Notes under the pieces: model-generated
What the model was told of the DNA's origin: nothing
The model's database searches: none
What the model saw: only the letters and a program-made list of their open reading frames with translations
Made by a program: the position numbers and the translations under genes
Shown here: positions 1 through 5,937 of the stretch, one piece after another
How positions within the stretch are numbered: the first letter of the stretch is position 1
Layout of the letters: every line of letters begins with the position of its first letter
NCBI GenBank assembly: GCA_030592025.1
Contig: JAUUZX010000046.1
Coordinates: 1 to 8,019, forward strand
Length of the DNA stretch: 8,019 nucleotides
Reading direction: 5' to 3'
Source: a bacterium
GTDB lineage: Bacteria; Krumholzibacteriota; Krumholzibacteria; LZORAL124-64-63

Positions 1-470
1 CAACCCTTGCCGGCCTCGACGGCGCTGGCGCAGCACTTGTGCATGTCGGCCAGAGCAGCCTTGGACGCGACCTTGGTCACGGCGCAGTTGGTGGCGCCGG
101 CGGCGCAGGCGGCCTTCTCGGCGGTGGTGCAGTTGGCCAGCTCGGCCTCCGAGCAAGCAGCCTTCTCGCCGGCGGTGCAGTTGGCCAGCTCGGCCTCCGA
201 GCAAGCAGCCTTCTCGCCGGCCTGGTAGGCGGCGAACTTGGCCTTCACGCCCTTGGCATCCATGCCGCAACAACCCTTGCCGGCCTTGGCGGACTCGATG
301 CAGCAGGCGCCCATCTTCGCGGGCGCGGCCTTGGCGGCGGTATCCTTGATCGCGGTCTTGGTGGCGTGGGCCTTCTCGGTGCCGCAGCTGCCACAGTGGG
401 CCAGGGCGGCGGTGGACAGCACGGCGACCAGCGCCAGCGCGGTCAGAAGGGCGTAGGTGACTCGTTTCAT
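1..470 (-). CDS. Secreted cysteine-rich repeat protein (partial, C-terminus missing)
   Basis: Starts at ATG 468-470 (complement), preceded by a ribosome binding site AAGGGA six bases upstream. It stays open for 156 codons to the window edge. The first 24 residues form a classical signal peptide (MKR, a hydrophobic Ala/Leu/Val core, then ALA before HCGSC), so export to the periplasm or outside is likely. The next residue is His, so this is not a lipobox. The mature part is rich in Ala, Lys and Cys, with 14 Cys: a CxxC at 26-29, CC pairs at 56-57, 67-68 and 146-147, and a ladder at 90, 98, 106, 114, 122 and 129. Residues 85-116 contain two identical 16-residue units (KAACSEAELANCTAGE type), then a diverged 15-residue third. 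The spacing CC-9 residues-CC at 56-68 seems to recur at 146, which predicts CC at 157-158 just outside the window. I do not recognise a family. Metal binding or a disulfide-stabilised envelope role is a guess from composition. Confidence 0.8.
   Translation of the reverse strand, partial: MKRVTYALLTALALVAVLSTAALAHCGSCGTEKAHATKTAIKDTAAKAAPAKMGACCIESAKAGKGCCGMDAKGVKAKFAAYQAGEKAACSEAELANCTAGEKAACSEAELANCTTAEKAACAAGATNCAVTKVASKAALADMHKCCASAVEAGKG
126..221. repeat. Two perfect 48-bp tandem repeats (16-residue unit) plus a diverged third copy
   Basis: Copies at 126-173 and 174-221 are identical. A diverged 45-bp copy precedes them at about 81-125. The unit length is a multiple of three and lies inside the cysteine-rich gene, so it encodes a 16-residue repeat with two Cys eight residues apart. 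Perfect nucleotide identity, including third positions, indicates a recent duplication or homogenisation. Confidence 0.92.
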
Positions 471-726
471 GATGTATCCCTTTCGCGTCCCGGGTCCTGC
501 GCCCGGTCTCGTTTTCCAAGGGGGACCGACCCCCGTTTTTCCACTACCGGTGGAGCTCAAGTGAATTCCTACGACACCAGTATAGGTTTGGTTCCCGTTT
601 CGGCCAGAGAGAAGAAAAATTAATTGAGATGTAATGAATCGTGTTTTTCGGTCACACACCTCCGACGAGCCGCGTAGAACCGGGTAGACCGCCACGACGG
701 TCGAAACCCCAACGGGAGTGACCTCC
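471..726. promoter_or_regulatory. Divergent intergenic region between cysteine-rich gene and sigma factor
   Basis: No gene is seen here. The segment 590-655 is clearly AT-rich against GC-rich flanks (it includes gaagaaaaattaattgag), as expected for promoters of the two divergent genes. On the minus strand a TATACT at about 580-585 is a possible -10 box for the cysteine-rich gene, but no convincing -35 box is visible. The sigma factor has GGAG at 714-717, nine bases before its ATG. The leader of the cysteine-rich gene can form two short hairpins, 490-506 and 520-534. Confidence 0.45.
520..540 (+). terminator. Short G5/C5 hairpin followed by GTTTTT
   Basis: On the + strand, GGGGG (520-524), loop ACCGA, CCCCC (530-534), then gttttt resembles a small intrinsic terminator. 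It points away from the cysteine-rich gene, so it could only stop antisense transcripts leaving that gene. On the minus strand the same hairpin lies in the 5' leader of the cysteine-rich gene, where it could affect translation or mRNA stability. The stem is only 5 bp, so function is uncertain. Confidence 0.3.
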
Positions 727-1581
727 ATGCACGAAATCGAGACCAACCACGACCGCCGACACGATCCGGCGCTGAAGCATTACCTGCAGTCCATCGGGCG
801 CCACGACCTGCTGACCAGGGACGAGGAGTTCGAATTGGCCCAACGCGCCCGTCTGGGCGACGATGCGGCCCTCGACGCCCTCATCAACGCCAACCTGCGG
901 TTCGTCGTGAGCGTCACGAAGCAGTTCCTGGGGCGGGGTCTCGGCATCATGGACCTCATCGCCGAAGGGAACGTGGGCCTGATCACGGCCGCCAAGCGTT
1001 TCGACGAGCAGCGGGGCTTCCGCTTCGTCACCTACGCCGTGTGGTGGATCCGGCAGACGATCCAGGCCGCCCTTCAGGACCAGACCCGCACCGTGCGGCT
1101 GCCGGCCAACCGGGCCCGGGAAGCCATGAAGATCGTGCGGGAGGAGCGGAAGCTCGAGCAGCAGCGCATGGGTCGGGTCTCGGATGATGACCTGGCCACG
1201 ATCGTGGAAATCGCCGCGGAGAACGTCGCGCGCATCCGGGCAGCCAGCCGTCCCAACGTGCCCTTGGACACGGCTGCGCACCCGGATGCGCCGACCCTCG
1301 CCGATGTCCTGCCCGATACCGACGGTCCCCACCCGGTGAGGGACGTCGAGCAGAACCAGCTCGGCATGGACCTGGACCGCGCCATGGATCGGTTGGATCA
1401 GCGGGAACGGCTCATCATCATCCATTACTACGGCTTGGGCGACACCCCGGCCATGTCCCTGGAGGCCATCGGGGAGACGATCCGTCTCTCCCGCGAACGG
1501 GTCCGGCAACTCCGGAACCGTGCGTTCGCCAAGCTCCGTAGCTGCTCACGAGGCCCCGTCCTGGTCCAACACCTCGGCTGA
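727..1581 (+). CDS. Sigma-70 family RNA polymerase sigma factor, compact RpoD/RpoS type
   Basis: The 284-aa protein directs core RNA polymerase to promoters. Region 1.2 spans about residues 14-45 (LKHYLQSIGRHDLLTRDEE). Region 2 spans about 50-120, with the core-binding and -10 recognition segment including NLRFVVSV, GLITAAKRFDEQRGFRFVTY and AVWWIRQTIQAAL. A linker/region 3 follows at about 125-205. Region 4 is at about 215-272, with the -35-binding helix-turn-helix (MSLEAIGETIRLSRERVRQL). There is no region 1.1. That architecture matches the short group 1/2 sigma factors of Bacteroidetes-like lineages and also RpoS-like alternative factors, and I cannot tell whether it is primary or alternative. 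ATG 727 is chosen because GGAG at 714-717 sits nine bases upstream; a GTG at 718 would abut that site. It appears monocistronic, with a hairpin 57 bases after the stop. Confidence 0.95.
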   Translation: MHEIETNHDRRHDPALKHYLQSIGRHDLLTRDEEFELAQRARLGDDAALDALINANLRFVVSVTKQFLGRGLGIMDLIAEGNVGLITAAKRFDEQRGFRFVTYAVWWIRQTIQAALQDQTRTVRLPANRAREAMKIVREERKLEQQRMGRVSDDDLATIVEIAAENVARIRAASRPNVPLDTAAHPDAPTLADVLPDTDGPHPVRDVEQNQLGMDLDRAMDRLDQRERLIIIHYYGLGDTPAMSLEAIGETIRLSRERVRQLRNRAFAKLRSCSRGPVLVQHLG

Positions 1582-1637
1582 CGGCGCCCTTGACCATAGA
1601 TCCCGGTTGTGCGCCGGGACCCCCTCCCATAAATGCG

Positions 1638-1666
1638 ACGGCCCGGGATTGCCATTCCCGGGCCGT
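1638..1666 (+). terminator. Strong GC-rich hairpin downstream of the sigma factor
   Basis: A perfect 11-bp stem (ACGGCCCGGGA, 1638-1648, pairing with 1656-1666) closes the 7-base loop TTGCCAT. It lies 57 bases after the sigma factor stop codon. The 3' side lacks a clear T-run (ttgccgctcc), so it may be a weak or Rho-assisted terminator or an mRNA-stabilising 3' end rather than a textbook intrinsic terminator. Confidence 0.6.
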
Positions 1667-1714
1667 TGCCGCTCCTGCTCGCCGCTGGAGCCTTTCATTC
1701 GCCTAGTACTGGTA

Positions 1715-1782
1715 TTCGGTCGGCCCTTCCGTGGAGGCCGAGGGGGATCGGTACCTTTCCAAGTCGGATCAGGCCGACCGAA
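1715..1782. repeat. Perfect 11-bp inverted repeat enclosing 46 bases
   Basis: TTCGGTCGGCC at 1715-1725 is exactly complementary to GGCCGACCGAA at 1772-1782. The 46-base interior has further short complementary patches (for example CTTCC/GGAGG near 1726-1737 and GGGGA/TTTCC around 1743-1760). The segment could therefore fold as a branched RNA or act as a DNA site. No function is assigned. Confidence 0.6.
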
Positions 1783-2082
1783 AGCTGGATGCTGTGAGAA
1801 CAGGAGGCCGAGCCGACCTACGACGATCCGACGAACCACGCGCCAGGGGGGCATGTTCCTGGCTTGCTGCGCGTCCGGTGCCGGCTCTGTTCGCCCCGGA
1901 ATCCATTCGGCGACCAGGTGAATGAGGATCCCGTAGAATAGTGACGTCCAGAGCGCGGCGGCCCGACCTCCCGATCCGTGGACGTTCATCGCGGGGTGCC
2001 GCTCGCGTCCACGGGAGAAAGAAACGACTTTCCCGCCGCCGGCGCCTGAAGGACAAGTGAGGATGACCTGAAGACCGGCCTC

Positions 2083-2117
2083 CACATATGCAATGTGTTT
2101 TATTTCAACGTGTTGAA
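2083..2117. promoter_or_regulatory. Two short AT-rich inverted repeats after the regulator gene's stop codon
   Basis: CACAT-5-ATGTG (2083-2097) and TTCAAC-GT-GTTGAA (2104-2117) lie immediately downstream, in transcription direction, of the minus-strand regulator gene that stops at 2119. On the minus strand the second can form a small hairpin followed by ATAAAA, so it is a poor intrinsic terminator at best. An operator-like role is equally possible. Confidence 0.3.
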
Positions 2118-2118
2118 T

Positions 2119-4353
2119 TTAGTCTGAAGATCGAGGTCCGGGCAGGGATTCCCGCCGGATGAGCATGAGGTCGCCCTCCGCGGGCCCTGAGCGGGGGAAC
2201 AACACGGCGTGGCCGTCCGGAGCGACCGCGAGGCCGGAGCCCGCCAGGGAGGGCAAATCCGTCACGATGGACGATCCTGCGGCCCCCGGCCCCTCCACCA
2301 TGAGGAAGGCCTCCCCCGGGGCGCGCATGACCCAGAAGACCTCGTCGCCCACGACCCGCCAGTTGTGGCGGTCGGTGGGGGCCAGATCGGGCACGATGAG
2401 CTCCGCCGCGGCGGTCGGGTCCGCCAGGGGAACCCGCCAGAGGCCGAGTTGGCCGTCCTGGACGAAATGGAGGACACCGCCCGGGCTCGCGTCCGCCGCC
2501 ACGACACCGGCCCGCAGCCGCCGGCCGTCCTGCCCCGGCTCCACCGGGCGCTGATGGAGGTTCCAGGAGGAGTCATCCCGACGGACAACCAGCAATTCCC
2601 TGCCCTCCGGGTGCCAGCCGGCCAGCATTTCGTCCTCACCGGGGACGGTCACGTCCTCGAGTTGACCGCTGCCCACGGCCACGACCACGACCCTCGCGGC
2701 TGCGGCGCCCAGCACGTTGGCGGCGATGCGGCGGCCATCGGGCGACCAGCGCGGGTGGGCCACCGCCTCCCCGCCCAGGGAGGTGAGTTGGCGCAGGCCC
2801 CCGCCGTCGCGGTCGCAGACCCACAGCTCCGGTGCGCCGGTGCGGGCGGAGATGAAAGCGATGCGCCCGCCGTCGGGGCTGTAGTCGGCTTCGTACTCCC
2901 AGCGGGTCGAGCTGAGGAAAATCCCCGTTTCCAGACGCCAGGGCCCCCGTTCCAGGATGCGCACCCGCCAGATGTCCCGGTCGACCGTCACCTGTTCGTA
3001 GACCAGATCGCCGGTCTCCCGGGCGATGGACGGGTTCCAGGCGAACTCGGACGCTCCGGTGAGGCGACGGGCCTCGCCGCCGTCGGTGCCGATGAACCAC
3101 AGGTGGTACTTGCCCGCCGGGGCCGACGCGAAGACGAGGCCGGCGCCGTCGGCGGTCCAGGCCGCCCTCTCCAGGCTCCCCGGACCGGCGATGATCCGGC
3201 GAGCCGGACCGGCGGGCAGGTCGGCCACCCACAGGCCGCTGCCGCCCCCGCCCTCGAGGCCGATCCAGGCCAGACGGCGGCCATCGGGGGAAAACCGGGG
3301 CTGGATGTCGCTGGTCCCGGCCGGTCGCGCCAGGGGAACGACGGTCACGGCCAGCGTCGCCATGTCGAGCATGTGGAGCCGATGGCCGCCGGTCGTCGTG
3401 TCCCGCACCGAGAAAACCAGGCGCGCGCTGTCCGGCGACCAGTCCAGGCCCGCGATGGCCCCGGGGGTGGCGTGGAGGGTGCGGTCGGCGCCGCCAAGGC
3501 TGGGCACGACACGGATCTCGGAACCGTCACCACCCACCTGCACCCAGGCCACGGCCTGACCGTCGGGGCGCCAGGTGGGCCAAGCCGCCCAGCCAGGCGC
3601 GTCGCTCAGGCGCAGGGGCGATGCGGAGTCGCGCTGCTTGACCCACACGCCGTGCACGCCGTCGTCGGGGCCGGACCAGACGAAGGCCACGCGGGTGCCG
3701 TCGGGGGAGAACGCGGGGTGGCGCTCGTGGCCGGCAAAGCTGGTCAGGGGCAGGGCTTCCAGGGAGGCGATGGCCGTGGGCAGGGACGCGGGGGGCGGCG
3801 CGTCGGAGCCGAAGAAACGCCGCCCAAAAAAGAGCGCGGCCACGGCGACCAGGGCCACGAGGGTGCCCCAGGGCAGGTAGCGGCGGCGAGGGGGCGGTGC
3901 GGACGAATTGAAGGGAGGCGCGGGGGTCGGCTCCGGGTCGGGGCGCGACGGCTCCACGGCGGGGGCCGTCGACTCCTCGGCAGGGGGCGTCGGCCCCGCG
4001 GCCACGGGCTCCTCATCCGGAGCCGGCGTCACCGGCGCCACCAACCGGTAGCCGTGATTACGGATGGTCTCGATGTAGACGGGCTGGCGTGGGTTGTCCC
4101 CCAGCACGCGGCGCAGGTCGCTGATGGCCCGGGTCAGGCTCTCCTCGCCGACGATGGTCTCGCCCCACACCTCGTCCAGCAACTCGTTGCGGGTAACGAC
4201 CCGCCCCGGCACCCGCGCCAGGCGCACGAGCACGAGCATGACCCGCGGCTCGAGGCGCACCTCGCCGTCCGGACCGCTCACCCGATTCAACTCGGGCTGC
4301 ACGAGCCACGAGTGCAGGCGAAAGGCAGGCGCGAAATCATCGGAGGAATTCAT
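2119..4353 (-). CDS. Membrane-anchored winged-helix regulator with TolB-like PD40 beta-propeller (CadC/ToxR-like)
   Basis: This 744-aa one-piece sensor/regulator has three parts. Residues about 10-107 are an OmpR/PhoB/CadC-type winged-helix DNA-binding domain (LEPRVMLVLVRLARVPGRVV, then EESLTRAISDLRRVLGD and the wing IETIRNHGYRLVAPV). Residues 110-156 are a Pro/Glu/Ala-rich linker. Residues about 159-177 (YLPWGTLVALVAVAALFFG, after PRRR) are one membrane helix, with the N-terminus cytoplasmic. The remaining ~560 residues are predicted periplasmic, with at least seven PD40/WD40-like blades recognisable as FSPDG or variants (about 213-228, 259-271, 304-315, 353-364, 398-409, 490-501, 535-545). 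This layout is known for many regulators in Acidobacteria, Gemmatimonadota and gammaproteobacteria. It presumably binds DNA from the membrane in response to a periplasmic signal; neither ligand nor targets can be read here. ATG 4351-4353 has a modest AGGA ten bases upstream. It lies 81 bp downstream of the nuclease-like lipoprotein gene on the same strand, so co-transcription is possible. Confidence 0.9.
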   Translation of the reverse strand: MNSSDDFAPAFRLHSWLVQPELNRVSGPDGEVRLEPRVMLVLVRLARVPGRVVTRNELLDEVWGETIVGEESLTRAISDLRRVLGDNPRQPVYIETIRNHGYRLVAPVTPAPDEEPVAAGPTPPAEESTAPAVEPSRPDPEPTPAPPFNSSAPPPRRRYLPWGTLVALVAVAALFFGRRFFGSDAPPPASLPTAIASLEALPLTSFAGHERHPAFSPDGTRVAFVWSGPDDGVHGVWVKQRDSASPLRLSDAPGWAAWPTWRPDGQAVAWVQVGGDGSEIRVVPSLGGADRTLHATPGAIAGLDWSPDSARLVFSVRDTTTGGHRLHMLDMATLAVTVVPLARPAGTSDIQPRFSPDGRRLAWIGLEGGGGSGLWVADLPAGPARRIIAGPGSLERAAWTADGAGLVFASAPAGKYHLWFIGTDGGEARRLTGASEFAWNPSIARETGDLVYEQVTVDRDIWRVRILERGPWRLETGIFLSSTRWEYEADYSPDGGRIAFISARTGAPELWVCDRDGGGLRQLTSLGGEAVAHPRWSPDGRRIAANVLGAAAARVVVVAVGSGQLEDVTVPGEDEMLAGWHPEGRELLVVRRDDSSWNLHQRPVEPGQDGRRLRAGVVAADASPGGVLHFVQDGQLGLWRVPLADPTAAAELIVPDLAPTDRHNWRVVGDEVFWVMRAPGEAFLMVEGPGAAGSSIVTDLPSLAGSGLAVAPDGHAVLFPRSGPAEGDLMLIRRESLPGPRSSD

Positions 4354-4434
4354 GGATACCGTGTCCTGCTGCCTCGGGGCAGCCCGTTACCGTCGCCGAA
4401 CGGCGTCAATATACGACACGGAGGGGCCGGTCCG

Positions 4435-5295
4435 TTACTCCTGATTCAACGGGGGCAGGGCGAAGACGGCCCACACGGGGTAGTGGTCGCTGGCAGCGGT
4501 GGCGCGCACGACGCCGCGAGCGCCCGCCGTCAGGCCGCGATAGAACACGTGGTCCATCACGAGATCCTGGCCGGGCATTTTGCGGATGCGATTGGAGACG
4601 GTCGGCCCCTCGGACAGGCGCAGGTGCGAAAAACCCAGGTGCCGGCCGAGACGCCGCAGCCGGGTCACGTCCCACTCGGTGGCCGTGTTGAAGTCGCCCG
4701 CCACGATGACCGGTCCCGGCCCCAGACTGTCCAGGGCCGCGGCCGCCTGGGCGAGGCGCTTCTCCTGGTCGATGATCACCGTCGCCGTGTGGACCGAGAC
4801 CACGTGCAGCACGCCGCGCCGGCCCAGGTCGAGGTCGGCCGTCAAGGCGAGGCGACGGTGACCCGTGACGGGCGTCGGGTGGGGCAGCATTTCCGAACGG
4901 CGGCCGACGATGGGCCAGCGGCTGAGCACGGCGTTGCCGAAAAGGCGCGCGTGGTGCGGGTGGACCGCCGCCGACGCGTACACGTGGTAAAAACCGAGGC
5001 TGTCGGCCAGGAAAGCCGCCCCCTCGGTGTCGAGTTCCTGGAGCAGAAGAATGTCGGCGGACGCCAGGCGGGGGTGGGCGCGCAGTTCGGCCAGCGCCGT
5101 GTCCAGGGCCTCGCCGTACTGGATGTTCCAGGTGACGACGCGCACGCTGTCGGGCACCGCCGCGCCGGGAAGGCCGGCAGCGGAGTGGACGACCACCTTG
5201 TCGGGAGCGTATCCTGCCCCCAGGCCACAGCCGGCCAGGAACACCAACCATACCGCCGCGCCCAGGTACCGTCGGGCCGAAAGCATCGGGTTCAT
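4435..5295 (-). CDS. Predicted lipoprotein of the endonuclease/exonuclease/phosphatase (EEP) family
   Basis: A 286-aa predicted phosphoesterase exported as a lipoprotein. The N-terminus (MNPMLSARRY, hydrophobic core, lipobox LAGC with Cys23) is a type II signal peptide. The EEP fold motifs appear in order: VRVVTWNIQYG (Asn57), DILLLQELD (metal-binding Glu87), FGNAVLSRWPI (120-129), SVHTA (167-171), VIVAGDFNTATEW (Asp201, Asn203), MDHVF (Asp248) and SDHYPV (Asp270-His271). The key metal-binding and general-base residues are all present, so an active Mg-dependent hydrolase is likely. The substrate (DNA, RNA, phosphoinositide-like or sphingomyelin-like) cannot be told. The start is chosen at ATG 5293-5295, five bases after GGGAG. 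ATG 5298 (one residue longer) and ATG 5286 are alternatives, and the frame is open far upstream only because it runs antisense through the divergent gene. It may form a two-gene unit with the regulator downstream. Confidence 0.9.
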   Translation of the reverse strand: MNPMLSARRYLGAAVWLVFLAGCGLGAGYAPDKVVVHSAAGLPGAAVPDSVRVVTWNIQYGEALDTALAELRAHPRLASADILLLQELDTEGAAFLADSLGFYHVYASAAVHPHHARLFGNAVLSRWPIVGRRSEMLPHPTPVTGHRRLALTADLDLGRRGVLHVVSVHTATVIIDQEKRLAQAAAALDSLGPGPVIVAGDFNTATEWDVTRLRRLGRHLGFSHLRLSEGPTVSNRIRKMPGQDLVMDHVFYRGLTAGARGVVRATAASDHYPVWAVFALPPLNQE

Positions 5296-5328
5296 CATCA
5301 CTCCCATCCGTCCGGAGGTGCGGACATC
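5296..5328. promoter_or_regulatory. 33-bp divergent gap holding both ribosome binding sites
   Basis: Only 33 bases lie between the two divergent start codons. They contain GGAGG (5314-5318) for the rightward thioredoxin-like gene and, on the minus strand, GGGAG (5301-5305 complement) for the leftward lipoprotein gene. No -10/-35 elements fit here, so promoters must lie within the opposite coding regions and the two mRNAs should overlap at their 5' ends. Confidence 0.6.
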
Positions 5329-5937
5329 ATGTCGTCCTTCTTCGCCGACCGTCGAGCCCACGCGGGGTACGACCACGACGCCTACATGGAACTCATGGCC
5401 GTCCAGGCCGCGACCGAGCCTCCGGCCGACGACGACGAGGCCGCGGAGAAGATCGGCTACACCAAGCTGAACCTGCACCGCTCGACCCGCATCGTTCGCC
5501 ACTGGCAACCGTCGGACGAACTGGCCGCCCTGGCCGCCCGCGTCACGACGCCCCAACTGTGGATGGTGCTCACCGAGCCCTGGTGCGGCGACTCGGCCCA
5601 ATGTCTGCCCTGCATCGCCGTGCTGGCCGCTTCGGTGCCTTCGGTCGACCTGCGCATGATCCTGCGAGATGAGAACCTCGACATCATGGATCAGTTCCTC
5701 ACCAATGGCAAAAGGAGCATCCCCGTCCTCGTCGCCTTCGACCCGGACGGTCGCGAGTTCTTTCGCTGGGGACCGCGCCCCGTCGCCGCCCAGGCGGTCG
5801 TCGATCAGGCCAAGACCGAAGGCCTCGAGAAACCTGAGCTACTCGAGCGTCTGCACCTGTGGTACGGACGCAACCGCGGTGCGGCCATGGACGCCGAACT
5901 CGTCGACATGCTGCGGCGGCATCTGGACGGCCCATGA
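5329..5937 (+). CDS. Thioredoxin_9-type thioredoxin-fold protein
   Basis: A 202-aa cytoplasmic protein (no signal peptide) with a thioredoxin fold. The active-site region LTEPWCGDSAQ (residues 81-91) and the later FLTNGKRSIPVLV (123-135, with cis-Pro132) are the hallmark pair of the Thioredoxin_9 family, whose members usually carry WCGDxAQ instead of the WCGPC of thioredoxin. Cys86 is the likely reactive thiol. Unusually, CLPC at 92-95 gives a separate CxxC right behind it, so a dithiol mechanism with Cys92/Cys95 is possible. A thiol-disulfide oxidoreductase role is inferred, with the partner unknown. ATG 5329 is selected by GGAGG at 5314-5318; the frame is open far upstream, so a stop codon does not define the start. 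Its last bases overlap the next gene as ATGA (5934-5937), which suggests translational coupling. Confidence 0.88.
   Translation: MSSFFADRRAHAGYDHDAYMELMAVQAATEPPADDDEAAEKIGYTKLNLHRSTRIVRHWQPSDELAALAARVTTPQLWMVLTEPWCGDSAQCLPCIAVLAASVPSVDLRMILRDENLDIMDQFLTNGKRSIPVLVAFDPDGREFFRWGPRPVAAQAVVDQAKTEGLEKPELLERLHLWYGRNRGAAMDAELVDMLRRHLDGP

Larger units (their letters stand above)
1582..2118. other. Gene-poor stretch with inverted repeats and possible gene remnant
   Basis: I see no convincing gene in these 537 bases. Open frames on either strand lack a good ribosome binding site, run across the sigma-factor hairpin or into the sigma gene, and have no recognisable domain. One minus-strand frame ends in ASTEGPTEYQY before a TAG at 1703-1705, which looks like a real protein C-terminus. 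It has an in-frame TGA only 21 codons upstream (1769-1771), so it may be the tail of a decayed gene. Another minus frame encodes a short hydrophobic patch (about 1915-1975) with no domain. The 3' end (2083-2118) is AT-rich with small palindromes next to the stop of the downstream-oriented regulator gene. Confidence 0.5.

Noticed and set aside
126..221. CRISPR-like or mobile-element repeat
   Set aside because: The two 48-bp copies are directly adjacent without spacers, in frame, and lie inside a coding region. They are a protein repeat.
39..623. Gly-rich + strand open frame opposite the cysteine-rich gene
   Set aside because: The minus strand has a signal peptide, a ribosome binding site and ordered Cys repeats. 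The + frame is only its complement and has no ribosome binding site.
718..726. GTG at 718 as the sigma factor start
   Set aside because: The GGAG ribosome binding site directly abuts it, leaving no spacer. ATG 727 has the correct nine-base spacing.
652..1509. 285-codon minus-strand frame opposite the sigma factor
   Set aside because: The sigma factor motifs on the + strand are complete. The antisense product has no domain.
1546..2085. 179-codon minus-strand frame with a short hydrophobic patch
   Set aside because: It runs through the strong hairpin and into the sigma gene, is rich in Arg/Pro/Gly, lacks an SD and has no recognisable domain.
5569..5616. Second selenocysteine candidate in the thioredoxin-like active site
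   Set aside because: All active-site cysteines there are encoded by TGC or TGT; no in-frame TGA occurs before the real stop.
2209..5937. A 1242-codon open frame on the + strand through both minus-strand genes, in frame with the thioredoxin-like gene
   Set aside because: It is the antisense shadow of two well-supported genes in GC-rich DNA, rich in Gly/Arg/His/Ala without domains. Only the part from ATG 5329, with its own SD, has real homology features.
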